In this document: one piece after another, positions 42,101 to 50,867 of the stretch | How the letters are laid out: each line of letters starts with the position of its first letter | How positions within the stretch are numbered: position 1 is the first letter of the stretch | Source: Nansenia antarctica | Taxonomy: Eukaryota; Chordata; Actinopteri; Argentiniformes; Microstomatidae | Length of the DNA: 64,000 nt | Direction of reading: 5' to 3' | NCBI GenBank assembly: GCA_963989245.1 | Contig: OZ022339.1 | Location: forward strand, 56,754,584-56,818,583 | The notes under the pieces: generated by a model | What the model saw: the letters and a program-made list of their open reading frames with translations, nothing else | What the model was told of the DNA's origin: nothing | Databases searched by the model: none | Position numbers and translations under genes: made by a program

Positions 42101-44681
42101 ACTACTAGTGTGCCCTTGAGTAAGGCACTTAGCCCTCAGTTACTCCAGGGGGAATGTCCCTGTAATTCGTAATTGTAAATCGCTTTGGATTAAAAGCGTC
42201 TGCTAAATGGCAAAATTATTATTATTATTAAATTAAATACTATTTTGCTTTTATTAATCAGTTTTGCTGGTAACAAAGACCTTATTTGTTGCTTTATTAA
42301 AGACAAAAGTACTGTGATGCAAATGTGTTTTGTTTAATTGTGAAGTTATTTTATACAATAAATAATATTTTGCTGTATTAATCAATGCTGGTAACAAAGA
42401 CTGTATTTGTTATTTTGTTACAGACAAAAATAGGCTACTGCGATAGTTTTTTTTAAATTGCGCATTTATAATTGTATACAAAAACATTGTTCAGCACTTG
42501 ATAAATACTATTTAGCTTTATTATTCAGTTTTGGCGGTAAGAATTACCCACAAATGTAAAAAGCATAATAATTAATGGTTATTTGATAATATCTGTGCAT
42601 CCATTTAATACAGTTACTTACTAGCCTACTTATATTTCTTCGATAAAAAAAAAAAGTCTAATCATTGTATTAAATGTCTGGCCCCTGATGTTATTCACAA
42701 ACCTCAACCTGGCCCTCAGTACGTTTGAATTTGACACCCCTGATCTATAGCATTGAGTATTCTTGACATAACACACTAACACCATAGTTCCCCACACCGT
42801 TTAATAATTCCCTGACTTTTAAGCCGTAGAATACCACGCTGTGTAGGATTCCATCTGTGTACACACGCAGAGCAGCTGGGACCTTTTATTGAATAATCTT
42901 AGTAAGGCCCATGCTCAGCTGTTGAGCTGGAGAAACATTGTGTTTCAATTGTAGCTTCCCCGCCCCCTTTACTCTCATCAGCTCCATCCATGCGTTCTAC
43001 ATTCACATTTAGGGCATTTTTATCCAAAGCAACTTACTTAAAATAAATACATTTAGAGTGGGCTCAAGAATTATTGGCACGCCAAGTTCAGCCAAGTTTA
43101 AGATCTGAGGGTTTTGGTGCTCAGAAGTCAATATAATAGAAAAACTAGTACCTGGGCACTTCCATTAGACTAGCCAAAGCAAGACACCAGAGGACTCATA
43201 TCTGATTAGCTGATTGTATGAGCGCCCCGGCGTCCCGCCCCAGTCCAATGGAAGCGCCCAGGCAACAGCCTTCCCATAGAAATACACCATGCCGTCAGAG
43301 CGCGATTCACATTTCCGTTCCAGAACGGAAGATGTACAGTCCTGTTTATTTAGAAATAAATGATTACCTGTGGCCTTACCTGACAGCGGATGATATTATA
43401 TATTTTATGTTAAGTTATCTATCTAACGTTAGGCTGATTTGTGCATGATAGTCGCGCATTTTGTATATGACGCTATAGCTGTGGCACTTATTACATCTAT
43501 TATTACTTATTAATCTAATCCGAGCAGTTATTATTATATTATGTTATTGATGGGTTATATCATGTAGCTGACTAATGCCGTGAACAGCGGCTGTTTCTCC
43601 AGCGTTCCCGTCACATCGGATTTCGGAACGCCATAAAAAGAAACTGCACTCCATGTCTACTAAGTAACGTTATCTATCCAACCATACATGTTTTGAGGCT
43701 GATTTGTGCATGATAGTTGCTCATTTTGACATATTTCTTAAAATGGAAATGGACTGCACTTATATAGCGCCTTATTCCAAAGCGCTTTACAATGGCCACC
43801 CAGTCATACACACATTTACACACTAATGGCGCCGACCCACTCATTGGGAGCAATTTGGGGGTCAGGGTTTTGCCCTCGACACGTGGCCAGCTGGGGATCG
43901 AACCGCAAACCTTGCGATCATTAGGCGCTGGCTCTACCTCCTGAGCCACAGCCTTCCCCATTTCCATGTTGCATTTCCCCCCTGGTGATGGCATATGACA
44001 ATATTTTACTTAAGTTCAGCCGCTTAGTTGTTGCACTTGTTACTGTTACTCTAATATCAGTGCAAACTGGCAGGGTAGGAGCATGGCTGCTAGCCTCCAG
44101 AGCACCGCCATTCTGTCATGAACTGGCCTGATAATGAAGCATTGTTGTTTTTTATTTGATGACTTGTTTGATCGATTGATAAGATGAAACTTAAGCTGTG
44201 AATGAATCGTGAGCGTCGATGCTTTTCTAAGATACTACTGATGACGTATCAGGGTCTTGAAGGGTTGTCCCATTTTGTAGGGGAAGATTCATAGCACTAC
44301 CCCTTGTGGCTCTGTTCGAAGGCCTTGGCTCCAAAGCGAGTGGCACTCCAAAACGAGCCATAGGGATAAAAAAGGGAAACGGACACAAAGAACTGGACGG
44401 TTTAAAGTGACTTCCTAGAAGGCATGGTCCATGGTTGCCTTGCCTGCACCAAAGCCTGTGTTTTCATAGGGAGCTCAGTTAGACAATTAAGATGCACATC
44501 AGTAGCCAACGTAACCCTGCCCCCTTGTGGTACAGCAAAAAACTATATGTTAAGCTCTGCATTTGCAACATTCACATAATAATGCATCTCCTAATAATGG
44601 GAAACTCTCCCATTTGGTGATTGGCAGGGTAGGGTAGATGAGGAGGGGAAGGATTCTGAGAAAATAGGGCAGTGAGGGATT

Positions 44682-44752
<71 letters not shown>

Positions 44753-45549
44753 TCTGGTGGGGAAGGGAGTGTGTCTAACCTGAGTCGATGCGGGCCTGTC
44801 TACGAGCAGCACACTCCTCGATGCGTAGTTTGGGGATCCCCTCTGCCACAGCTCTGGCCATCCCTCCCACCTCCTCAATCTCATTAATGAACTACACCAG
44901 GGAGGAAACAAACACGAATAGCACACAAAGAAATAGAAACACAATCATTACAGATAAACTCAAATATTACTGTAAAGGCCAGGGGCTTCATCTGCTCTGA
45001 ATCTCTACTGAAAATGTGAAAGCAATAGGACGTTTCGAAATAGGTTAGTTGTGAGGAAACAAATTGTTTTGTTTATATCAGTGCAGAAGAAAAGAACCAG
45101 GAACAGAGGATAACCAAGACGATTGAGACGCAGTCCTCGGCTTTTCATAACAGAACATGTCTTAAACTGTGTGTAGAAAGTGTAAAGCTGAAGAAAATTC
45201 CATTAGATTCTAGAAAAACCACAAGCTGTTGAGGGGGCTGCTGCCCCTCTAAACCCCCCCTAACTTCTGACCTTGAGGGCGGTGTCGTAGACGTCGTTGG
45301 TGAGCGACTCCATCATGTGCGACCCCCCCCAGGGGTCAGCCACCTTGGGGATCCCAGACTCCTCCTGGATGATGATCTGGGTGTTCCTGGCAATGCGGGC
45401 GCTCTTCACTGTGGGCAGGCCCAGGGCCTCATCAAACGAGTTGGTGTGCAGAGACTGGGTCCCTCCGAACACGGCTGCCATGGCCTCAATCACTGTACGC
45501 ACCACATTGTTGTAGGGGTCCTGGAGGACAGCAGAAGACGCTTATTCAC

Positions 45550-45613
<64 letters not shown>

Positions 45614-48600
45614 TAACCGCAAGCGGCAATGGGGCGTGTTCCTAGAAATATGCCCCCATAACCATAAATGGGGTGAGATTGACAGACACGGGGTAGCCCT
45701 ACAGACAGGTTGTAGATTGTTAATTGTTATAGGTTTGGCCACATTTTGCACCTGCAGAAAAATCCATCATGGCAGACCTTATGGGTTCTTGAGGCAAATA
45801 TGTTCCCCATGAGGAAAGACACATGTACCAAGTTTCATAGATTTTCATCCAACGGGGTGGAAATGTCAGCATTCTGAAGTTAATTATTTACTTTTGGTTA
45901 TTATAGCGCCACCTATAGTCTAATCATGGTCATTCTTTCTGTCATAGTTACTGATGCTCTCTAGTGGTGGCATACACATTCATAGCATTTTCTGGGACTT
46001 TTTTGAGCTATTTTTTTGAGCCAGGAAAAGAATAATAAGAAGTAAACCACCAATAACTATACTGTTCCTACCACATCAATTGGGAAAAGCATGAGATAAC
46101 GTATGTATCAGGATGAAGTGTCCTGGGGTGTATTCCATCAACAATGTTATAGGAAAATCCAGGCTTATTTTTCACAAGTCTCACGAGACTTGTCAGAATA
46201 AGCCTGGATTTTTCTTTAGCAACGTTGATGGAATACTCCCGATACATTTTTCATTGTCTACAAGTGACCAAAGTTTCCCTTATGTCAAGGCTATAGTTGA
46301 TGTATGCCTCTGATTTGCTGTAGCCTACCTTTTCACTTAATTCAGTACAAACCACCTAAGAAATCACAAGCTACCAAAACATGGATGATGAGAGATAAAG
46401 CCTTTTCACTAAACATAAACACATTTTACTAAATAAAGACATTTCACTAAATATAGTCTTTGCTAACCAGAAAACATGAAGAAGCCATAGATGGTTTCGT
46501 ATCTTTAGAACGAGAATACTAGACATTTTTGGTTTTGTTACAATGACTTTGGTTGCCATGGAAACTGTCTCTGCCTTAAAGGTACACTATACACATGGAG
46601 GTGGACAGACAGCTTCAAAAATGTAAAAAAAAAAAAAAAGTGTGTATGCTGCCTACCTGTTCAGTGAGAGACCAGCCAGAGGTCTGGCAGTGTGTTCGGA
46701 GGAGGAGGGACTTGGTGTTCTTGGGCTGGAAATTCTCTTTGATCAGAGTGGCCCAGAGTCGCCTGCCAGCTCTCAGCTTGGCTATCTCCATGTAGAAGTT
46801 CATCCCGATGCCCCAGAAGAACGACAACCTGACAAGATGGGGAGGAAGAAAATGTAGCCTATAATTAGTAGAATGTAAGTGTAAACAGTCTACCTTCGCA
46901 GCCAATCAGATGTCACTCCATCTAAAACGGACATGAGACAGACAGAGTGTGGATAACAAGAGACCTCTATCTGATCATTCTGCTAATAATGCTGCTTGGA
47001 TACCATTGGTAGGGGGGGAAAATATGTCACCGCAAAATCAAAGTTTCTTAGTTGTTTTCATACCTCAAAGGTGGTCTTAAGGTAAGCAGAGTCCATAATC
47101 CACTCAATCTCATCTGATATATGAAGATGTATAGGAAATCTGATTCTGCACACATGATTCCCAAATCAATGGTTCAAATCAAACCCTTTAAAAATGCTGC
47201 CTCATTGATACTGGTCACAGATTTATTAGTATTTTTTTTACCTCGGAGCGAACTCATCAATAGTGAGTCCAGCTTTGAGGCCCGTGCGGCAGTACTCCAG
47301 CCCGTTAGCGATGGTATATGCCACTTCCAAGATGGCGTCCGCTCCAGCCTCCTGAATGTGGTACCCACTGATTGAGATGGAGTTGAACTTGGGCATGTGC
47401 TGTGTAGGGGAATCAATCAATCAATCAATCAATCAATCAAGCAATTTACGGCTAGAAATAAATCCATGGCTCTAACGAAAATGTGTAGATCATTTTGAAG
47501 TAAGATTTTGTTCTGACTAAATGTACCACGTGAGATATTAATGGATGAATAAGTGAATAACTACCTTGGAGGTGTAGGCGAAAATGTCTGCGATGGCGTG
47601 CATGGAGGGTTCCGGGGGGAAAATATAGGTGTTGCGCACCATGAACTCCTTCAGGATATCGTTCTGGATGGTTCCTGTCAGTTTCTCCTTGGGCACACCC
47701 TGCTCCTCTCCGGTCACAATAAACATTGCCAGAACCGGGATCACAGCCCCGTTCATTGTCATGGAAACAGACATGCGGTCCAAAGGTATCCCGTCAAACA
47801 GCATCTTGGTGTCCTCTACAGTGTCTATAGCAACACCTGCCATTCCGACGTCACCATGGACGCGAGGGTTGTCAGAGTCATAACCACGGTGAGTGGCGAG
47901 GTCAAAGGCCACCGAGAGACCTTGCTGTCCCGCTGGAGAGCGGACGGGTAGAGAAGGGGAGAGAGGTGAGGGTGAGACAAGGGGCAACACTGGTGTGTAA
48001 CCCCGCTCCAGTCTACTGATTGTAAACACAAACTTTACAAAACTCTAGCCAGTGTGAATGTACGATACACGTAGAGTATAGACATGACTCTCAGTCTATT
48101 CAATTTATCTCTAAGCTAGGAAACTACCACACTAAGGTCTCGGTGCATCACCTTCTTACATACTGTATTGCCAATAAATGTATTTCCACCCAGGACCAAT
48201 GTCAAACAGAGGGGCAAAACTATTTTCATGGACTGTCTGTGAGTGCTGCAAAAATGACGAATACACATCATGGGATTACAGGTGTTGTAGGATACCTTTA
48301 AGGTTATCTCTGTAAAACCTGTTGCTCTCCTCCACCGTGCTGAAGCCAGCGTACTGCCTGATGGTCCACGGCCTGAAGGTATACATGGTAGGATAGGGCC
48401 CCCTGGTGTATGGGAAGACGCCTGGCAGCTCATCTGGGGCCGCAGTAGAGTCCGCTTTAGTATAAACCGGCTTAATGTTCAGGCCCTCTGGTGTACGCCA
48501 GATCAGATCCTCTGGGTTCTTCCCCTTCAGCTGCTGCTTAGCCATAGCGGCCCACCCTGGGTGCAGCTCCACCTCGTCCCGACAGGGTGTGGCGGTGCCA

Positions 48601-48692
48601 AACAGGAGGGAGTGTGTGTGTGTGGAGGAGACTGAGGCCCCAAGCAGTCGCCTGGCAGCCGAAGCTGCACATGCCCTTTGAGCAGTCAGCAT
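13271..48692 (-). CDS. mmut: Methylmalonyl-CoA mutase, mitochondrial (complete, 12 coding exons)
   Basis: Adenosylcobalamin-dependent mutase converting (R)-methylmalonyl-CoA to succinyl-CoA in the mitochondrial matrix (propionate, odd-chain fatty acid and branched amino-acid catabolism). Coding exons in transcript order: 48692-48296, 47932-47565, 47399-47242, 46828-46657, 45520-45272, 44891-44780, 38788-38673, 34533-34418, 22403-22272, 21875-21728, 18454-18287, 13399-13271. All borders fit AG/GT and phases join; the total is 2265 nt, 754 aa plus stop, against 750 aa in human. The start is the ATG at 48692, opening an Arg/Ala-rich presequence. Domains: substrate-binding barrel (RGYDSDNP, FPPEPSM, HCQTSGWSLTEQ, NSFDEALGLPT) and C-terminal B12 domain with GQDGHDRG (the DxHxxG cobalamin-ligand motif), GVSTLAAGH and VICGGVIPPQ. 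No inactivating change is seen. Introns are greatly lengthened by satellites and transposons. Identity is very secure; exon ends are accurate to a few bases. Confidence 0.97.
13501..13587. mobile_element. Palindromic Tc1-family MITE
   Basis: Near-perfect hairpin: ACCAGTCAAAAGTTTGGACA on one arm and its complement ending at 13579, with a tiny loop near CCATCAATGG and outer TGTACAGTA/ACTGTACA. A second copy is at 36682-36763. It lies in the last mmut intron, about 100 nt before the final coding exon in the direction of mmut transcription. Confidence 0.8.
14040..17136. repeat. 8-bp minisatellite array, about 3.1 kb, in the last mmut intron
   Basis: Variants of an 8-bp unit GGACAGA(A/G), GGATAGAA and AGACAGAG run almost without break for about 390 units. 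The minus (mmut-sense) strand is pyrimidine-rich, TTCTGTCC-like. Because 8 is not a multiple of 3, each minus frame reads an 8-residue Leu/Ser/Pro/Cys repeat. Lacking stops, all three frames stay open for about 930 to 1090 codons. This is a by-product of the repeat, not a gene. Confidence 0.97.
17310..17587 (+). mobile_element. Non-LTR LINE 3' end with (TATTC)n tail
   Basis: Encodes LMRSGVRYRSIKARTNRLSN and FYPWTIRTLN, like the C-terminus of fish LINE ORF2. An UTR follows with ATTTCATTGTATAGGC and GACAATAAAGTC, then five or more TATTC repeats. Lies just beyond the 8-bp array. Confidence 0.7.
17588..18286. other. mmut intron, nothing recognised
   Basis: Unique-looking AT-rich intron sequence between a LINE tail and the coding exon at 18287-18454. 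No exon or RNA gene seen. Confidence 0.4.
18649..18960. mobile_element. Tc1-like DNA transposon fragment
   Basis: Begins TACAGTGCCTTTCATAAGTA, followed by the AATAACTGCCTGAAGTCTGTGAC-like motif typical of fish Tc1 elements. No intact transposase. Confidence 0.45.
19228..19627 (-). mobile_element. Non-LTR 3' end, third copy of the left-edge family
   Basis: Same order as 81-400: (TGAA)n, GGTCTTTATTGTCATTGCTA, GGGTGGCTCCCCTGG, TTGCACATAGTGTTATTGCA, CAGCTGCCATCAATCCGTC. In an mmut intron in the mmut sense. Truncated at about 19627. Confidence 0.65.
19745..20229 (+). pseudogene. Fragment resembling the N-terminus of a TTF-zinc-finger hAT transposase
   Basis: Two short frames: MDGFFKKKDVPDTSNIAEAS (stop at 19993) and CRHFSNDSIG...FFIDNGITCWKNMQLKFREH...H (stop at 20229). 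Their order resembles the FFK-leader plus C-x-H-F, NWK, H-x-H blocks of hAT/ZMYM-type proteins. A GGAGGAAACACTG end near 20692-20704 could be the element's right terminus. Resemblance only; frame is broken. Confidence 0.35.
20710..21130. repeat. Transposon ends and (GT)n microsatellite
   Basis: GATGCTCTGCCAG-CCTGTACTG occurs twice (near 20717 and 20750) and resembles a Tc1 internal piece. GTACCGTTACACCCCTA (about 21065-21081) looks like a hAT end. A (GT)n tract follows at 21082-21130. No coding content. Confidence 0.45.
21408..21440. repeat. (CTCTC)n pentanucleotide microsatellite
   Basis: Run of CTCTC/TCTCC units in the mmut intron between the coding exons at 18287-18454 and 21728-21875. 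Confidence 0.8.
22458..33029. mobile_element. Inverted-arm structure enclosing the 12-bp satellite
   Basis: Left arm 22489-22721 and right arm 32765-33008 are inverted copies with small indels and few mismatches. Shared blocks, in order from outside, include ATCTGCGAAGTAAATCG, ACCAATGTGTTTCTAAAGG, CATAAAAAAACTGCTCAAAG, CGATTTTCGAAAATTCG and GAGTTGATTGCAAGCATTTA. A further block TAGTAAGGG (22458-22466) has its complement at 33021-33029. About 95 unique bases (32673-32764) separate array and right arm. No target duplication was confirmed, so 'element' is an inference; the arms are seen directly. Confidence 0.7.
22731..32672. repeat. 12-bp satellite array, about 9.9 kb, in an mmut intron
   Basis: About 830 units of CCACCT(C/T)(C/T)ACTA with variants CCACCCCCACTA, CCACATCCACTA, CCACCTCTATTA and CCACCTCCATTA. 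Occasional 4-bp slips (CTACCTACC, TTCACTAACTACC) and CCTAACACC breaks divide it into blocks. It lies between the coding exons at 34418-34533 and 22272-22403. The mmut-sense strand is G-rich (TAGTGGAGGTGG). Reading frames show low-complexity EVVV, GGSG/GGSR, PPLP or HYHL runs; these are not genes. Confidence 0.98.
33030..34417. other. mmut intron, no gene recognised
   Basis: AT-rich, with short homopolymer runs and a duplicated TTTTTATATCC motif near 33876-33904. No exon, SINE head or clear transposon end seen. Confidence 0.4.
34640..36680 (+). mobile_element. 5'-truncated LINE (L2/CR1-like), RT split by a hAT MITE
   Basis: Two open segments encode one RT: 34670-35134 (KPLLKKNG, NYRPISNLP, LLDLSAAFDTVDHDIL) and 35492-36461 (GVPQGSILGPLLFNLY, NYADDTQIY, SSRLDYCNGLL, IQNAAARVLKK, LHWLPVSQRIEFK, stop 36461). 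The catalytic Asp box and YADD are intact. The only interruption is the MITE at 35143-35483. The 3' UTR ends in (TTGCC)n at about 36655-36679. The endonuclease domain is missing. It lies antisense in an mmut intron and is relatively young judging by its open frame. Confidence 0.85.
35143..35483. mobile_element. hAT-type MITE, 341 bp, 8-bp target duplication
   Basis: Perfect 18-bp inverted ends TAGTGTTGTTCCGATACC / GGTATCGGAACAACACTA, with many GTATCGG sub-motifs inside. TATGTCTC is duplicated at 35135-35142 and 35484-35491. Inserted in the LINE reverse-transcriptase frame. Confidence 0.92.
36682..36763. mobile_element. Palindromic Tc1-family MITE, second copy
   Basis: TACAGTACCAG-CAAAAGTTTGGACA arm and its complement ending ACTGTA, loop around ATTCAATTGAAT. 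Same family as 13501-13587. Directly abuts the LINE tail. Confidence 0.75.
36764..37180. mobile_element. DNA-transposon-derived repeat (Tc1-like)
   Basis: Contains TTTATTAGGAAAACTATACT, GTGGCATTGATTTTTTGTGG, CATCCCAAAGGTGCTCTATT and GCTGGAAGTAGCCAT, an internal order I associate with a common fish DNA transposon. No intact coding frame. Confidence 0.45.
37220..37370 (+). mobile_element. tRNA-SINE tail fragment (family A)
   Basis: Matches the 3' half of the complete family-A SINE at 43743-43963: CCCCAAATTGCTCCCAATGA through GGCCATTGTAAAGCTCTTTG and GAATAAGGCGCT. The tRNA head is missing. Confidence 0.65.
38165..38285 (-). mobile_element. tRNA-SINE tail fragment (family A)
   Basis: Reverse-orientation copy of the same tail: AATGGACTGCACTT-TTTAGCGCC, TTCCAAAGCACTTTACAATGG, CACACACCAATGGC. 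Head missing. Confidence 0.65.
38990..39194 (+). mobile_element. tRNA-derived SINE (family B, head 1)
   Basis: Starts GGGGCGCTTAGGTGGCGTAG with box A-like TGGCGTAGCGG and box B GGTTCGAATCC near 39040-39060. The tail is AATATGAGTGGGACTGCCCC ACTCAGAAAA plus poly-A. A perfect 15-bp target duplication, AAAAAGCCTCCTCTC, lies at 38975-38989 and 39190-39204. In an mmut intron. Confidence 0.85.
39510..41340 (-). pseudogene. Decayed Tc1-like transposon with transposase remnants
   Basis: Terminal-type sequence begins CAGTTAGGTCTGGAAATATT and the opposite end lies near 41200-41340 (CAATTGTCCAATTACTTTTG, CTTCCTCCAATTTGGATG). The minus strand encodes transposase pieces: TIKRRIHKSKYRGFTTRCKP, RLDFAKKHLKKPAQFWNSIL and STDETKINLYQNDGKKK (the second catalytic Asp region), then in another frame RRLGTAHDPKHTTSSVKHGG. 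Frameshifts and deletions make it non-functional. In an mmut intron. Confidence 0.8.
41865..42540. repeat. Tandem repeat of about 120-150 bp, interrupted by a SINE
   Basis: A module TACTATTTTGCTTTATTAAT, CAGTTTTGCTGGTAACAAAG, CTTATTTGTT, ATGTGTTTTGTTTAA, AACATTGTTCAGCAC recurs about three to four times (from about 41868, 42236, 42358 and 42500), with divergence. A SINE sits inside at 42018-42225. A TTTGACACCCCTG motif (about 42730-42742), like a hAT end, follows, so this may be the interior of a DNA transposon. Confidence 0.6.
42018..42225 (+). mobile_element. tRNA-derived SINE with L2-type tail (family C)
   Basis: Head GGTGGTCTAGTGGATAGTGA (box A) and GAGTTCAAATCCC (box B); middle CTTGAGTAAGGCACTTAGCC; tail CGCTTTGGATTAAAAGCGTC TGCTAAATGGC then (ATT)n. 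The tail resembles the L2 LINE tail at 8017-8045 in this window. Confidence 0.85.
42743..43742. other. mmut intron, no gene recognised
   Basis: Mixed sequence; includes a short GC-richer patch (43218-43330) without a convincing exon. Nothing else supported. Confidence 0.4.
43743..43963 (-). mobile_element. tRNA-derived SINE, complete (family A)
   Basis: On the minus strand: GGCTGTGGCTCAGGAGGTAG (box A), GCGGTTCGATCCCC (box B), CCCCAAATTGCTCCCAATGA, GCGCTTTGGAATAAGGCGCT, ending CAGTCCATTTCC. Two headless fragments of the same family are at 37220 and 38165. Confidence 0.85.
43964..44683. other. mmut intron, no gene recognised
   Basis: No exon, SINE head or transposon end that I can support. 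Confidence 0.4.
44684..44750. repeat. (TG)n microsatellite
   Basis: About 33 TG units beginning about 30 nt beyond the donor of the mmut exon at 44780-44891. In mmut sense it is (CA)n close to a 5' splice site. Confidence 0.9.
45550..45612. repeat. (AAT)n microsatellite
   Basis: About 21 AAT units starting some 30 nt upstream of the acceptor of the mmut exon 45272-45520. Followed to about 46080 by a dispersed-repeat-like stretch (ACCGCAAGCGGCAATGGGGC; TTATAGCGCCACCTATAG) of unknown class. Confidence 0.9.
46130..46236. mobile_element. Fold-back MITE, 107 bp
   Basis: Arms GTATTCCATCAAC-ATGTTA... and ...CAACGTTGATGGAATAC pair over about 45 nt each, including AAAATCCAGGCTTATT / AATAAGCCTGGATTTTT. 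The inner loop ACAAGTCTCACGAGACTTGT is itself palindromic. In an mmut intron; no coding potential. Confidence 0.75.
47410..47442. repeat. (AATC)n microsatellite
   Basis: Seven or so AATC units just upstream (mmut sense) of the coding exon 47242-47399. Confidence 0.85.
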
Positions 48693-48728
48693 GCTCTCTC
48701 CTTTCTGGATCAATCACACATGAGACAC
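48693..48728 (-). other. mmut: mmut 5' UTR part of the first coding exon
   Basis: Reading the minus strand, a clear acceptor (cattccacag) lies just above 48728, 36 nt before the chosen ATG. This implies an upstream non-coding exon, as in mammalian MMUT. There is no in-frame ATG between the acceptor and the chosen start. Confidence 0.65.
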
Positions 48729-49430
48729 CTGTGGAATGAGGGGAATGCAGAAGGAAAGAAAGAGAAATCGAGGGAGAAAAAGAGCTAGAGAAATGACACA
48801 CTCATTTTAATATGTCATGGAAGGTGTACAGTCTTTCAAGTGATGTTCCTAGTTAGGCTGATCTATCCAAATAAAATGGAAACAATGAGATGTGTATTTG
48901 AGGACATCTGTGGTTTGTTACTGTCGTGGGATTTTCAAAACCATCAAGGTTAAATGTTTATAACAGCCACAAACTGACGATCCATACAAACAAAATCAAT
49001 GATTATTATACACATTGGGCTTTGAAGCTTGCTAGACTACCTTTCAACCAGTTGCAAAAAAAGTGTACGTTTTTGGATAGCACGACAGGTGACACTGTCG
49101 CAATGGTGTAATGTTTGGGTAGCGTCAAACATCAGAGCTCCTCTAAGTAAAAAGGCTTACAACGGTGAATTAGACAAGTAGCTTGTAGAATGACAAACTG
49201 TATTGGTGTAGCTAGCCAGCTGATAATATTGGTTCTGGTTCTGGTTCTGCATAACAGGCTAGCTAAATTAGCAATAGCTAGCTTGTCACAGACACTGGTG
49301 GCAAATCGCTTTACGATACAGCCTTTTACGCTAAACGGGGCACACTATTGTGTTCATTAACACTAAATAGGGCATATCAGATACATATATCAGATTGCAC
49401 AGACACGATTTCTGATGTCTACATTCTGAC

Positions 49431-49560
49431 CTTGTTCGTTGTGTTCTGAGTGGAGTTGCTGAAAAGGTGTGTGGACGTCTGGCCAATAAGACTTCATAAC
49501 ATTGACAACTGACCAATCACAAGCCAGCTCCCCTGAGCGAACTCTAACCTGTGACATTAG
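49431..49560 (-). promoter_or_regulatory. mmut: Candidate mmut non-coding first exon and promoter area
   Basis: On the minus strand a plausible donor (acgaacaag|gtcagaatg) falls at 49431/49430, about 700 nt upstream of the coding exon acceptor. Position and the need for a leading UTR exon suggest exon 1 lies here, but no core promoter element or CpG island is obvious. The upstream limit is a guess. Confidence 0.3.
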
Positions 49561-49882
49561 GATGTGAAAACAAGTAGCGATTGTGGGTTGTAAAAGAGAT
49601 GTATCACTCTCTCTGTGTAATACCTATGTTCTCTCTATAGCGAATTGTGTGTTCATCATTTTCCTAGACTCAACGATAGCCCCTTATAACTGAACTAATT
49701 GACTGTGTTAATGGTACAGACAGAACATGTTGTAGGTAGCGAAGTCTCAATATTATATCAAATCTGAATATGCTCGTCTTCGTCTGCAAGTTGCTCGAAA
49801 TAATTCCCGCCACTGGATGGCAGTGTACACAATTTTTGTTGAGATGTAGTGTATTTGGAAATTTGCTCCAGCTCCACATTTT

Positions 49883-49970
<88 letters not shown>

Positions 49971-49983
49971 AGACACAGACACA

Positions 49984-50029
<46 letters not shown>

Positions 50030-50861
50030 GAGACAGAGACACACTCACAAATGAGACTTAATTCCCCAATTTTCAGTAAACATAGTTCTAACCATTTTTA
50101 TTAAGAGTTGAGAAAACGGTCATACAGTAGTAGCCATGGTTCGTAAGAGTTCTGTACAGTTTTGGATATTTGTTCCTGATGTCCTGTAGCTGTGGTAAAC
50201 TTGCAGTATAGTAAATATCGATGAGGGATACAAAATGTACTAAACACAGCAGTATTATTTATAGCATCCAAGCAGGACATACATTTATCAAAAGTGGCAA
50301 TGCAGACAGTGGTTGTTAATGCCCAGATAACACAGAGCATTGTACTTGTATACCCTACTGTTTTTTAAAGTCACAGCCAGCAATTCCAAATAATGAAATA
50401 CCCCTGATTAAGAATATATTAATAATATCATAATAATAACCTTTATTTGTATAGCACTTTTCCTGCAAATGTTGCAGCTCAAAGTGCTTTAATCATTATA
50501 TAATCATCATCATTTAATCATTTAGTAATTTAAAGGCAATATTAAAAAGATGGGTTTTTAGTCTTGACTTGAAAATATTTGCTGAGGTTGCATCCCTAAT
50601 GGCAGTGTATTCCACAATTTGGGTATGTCAAATATGACTTCTAAATACTTTAAAGAGGATATCAACTTCATATCTTCATAACCAAATCATACATTTTAGA
50701 AAACGTAATGCTGCTCTCATGAAATGTAATTCCAAGAGCATTACAGAAGTGCGATTTCCATGTGAAAATGCATCTGCTCCATTGTTGCGGAAATTGCTGA
50801 GTATGCCTTTAAAACACTGAGACAGTAAGCTTTGATTACAATATACGGCTTTCATCAGATG
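49561..50861. repeat. Gap between mmut and fkbp1b, with long (CA)n complex
   Basis: Holds a compound (CA)n/(CAGACA)n tract at 49886-50044 and a dispersed-repeat-like block at about 50420-50650 (CTTTATTTGTATAGCACTTT; AAAGATGGGTTTTTAGTC). No gene seen; ORFs here are Thr/His or Cys/Val microsatellite readings. Confidence 0.6.
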
Positions 50862-50867
50862 TTTATT
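50862..50867 (-). terminator. fkbp1b: Candidate fkbp1b polyadenylation signal
   Basis: TTTATT on the plus strand (AATAAA in the fkbp1b sense) about 345 nt after the stop, giving a 3' UTR of about 0.35 kb. Other candidates lie further on (for example near 50443), so the exact site is uncertain. Confidence 0.35.

Noticed and set aside
43218..43448. 76-codon ORF in a GC-richer patch of an mmut intron
   Set aside because: No splice-supported partner, no family motif, and the frame runs into AT-rich non-coding sequence.
47553..48029. Plus-strand ORF of 132 codons and extended minus ORFs in the mmut exon 47565-47932
   Set aside because: Antisense shadow and intron read-through of the mmut exon; the splice borders and family sequence define the real frame.
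49670..50061. Cys/Val and Thr/His-rich ORFs
   Set aside because: Direct readings of the (CA)n microsatellite.
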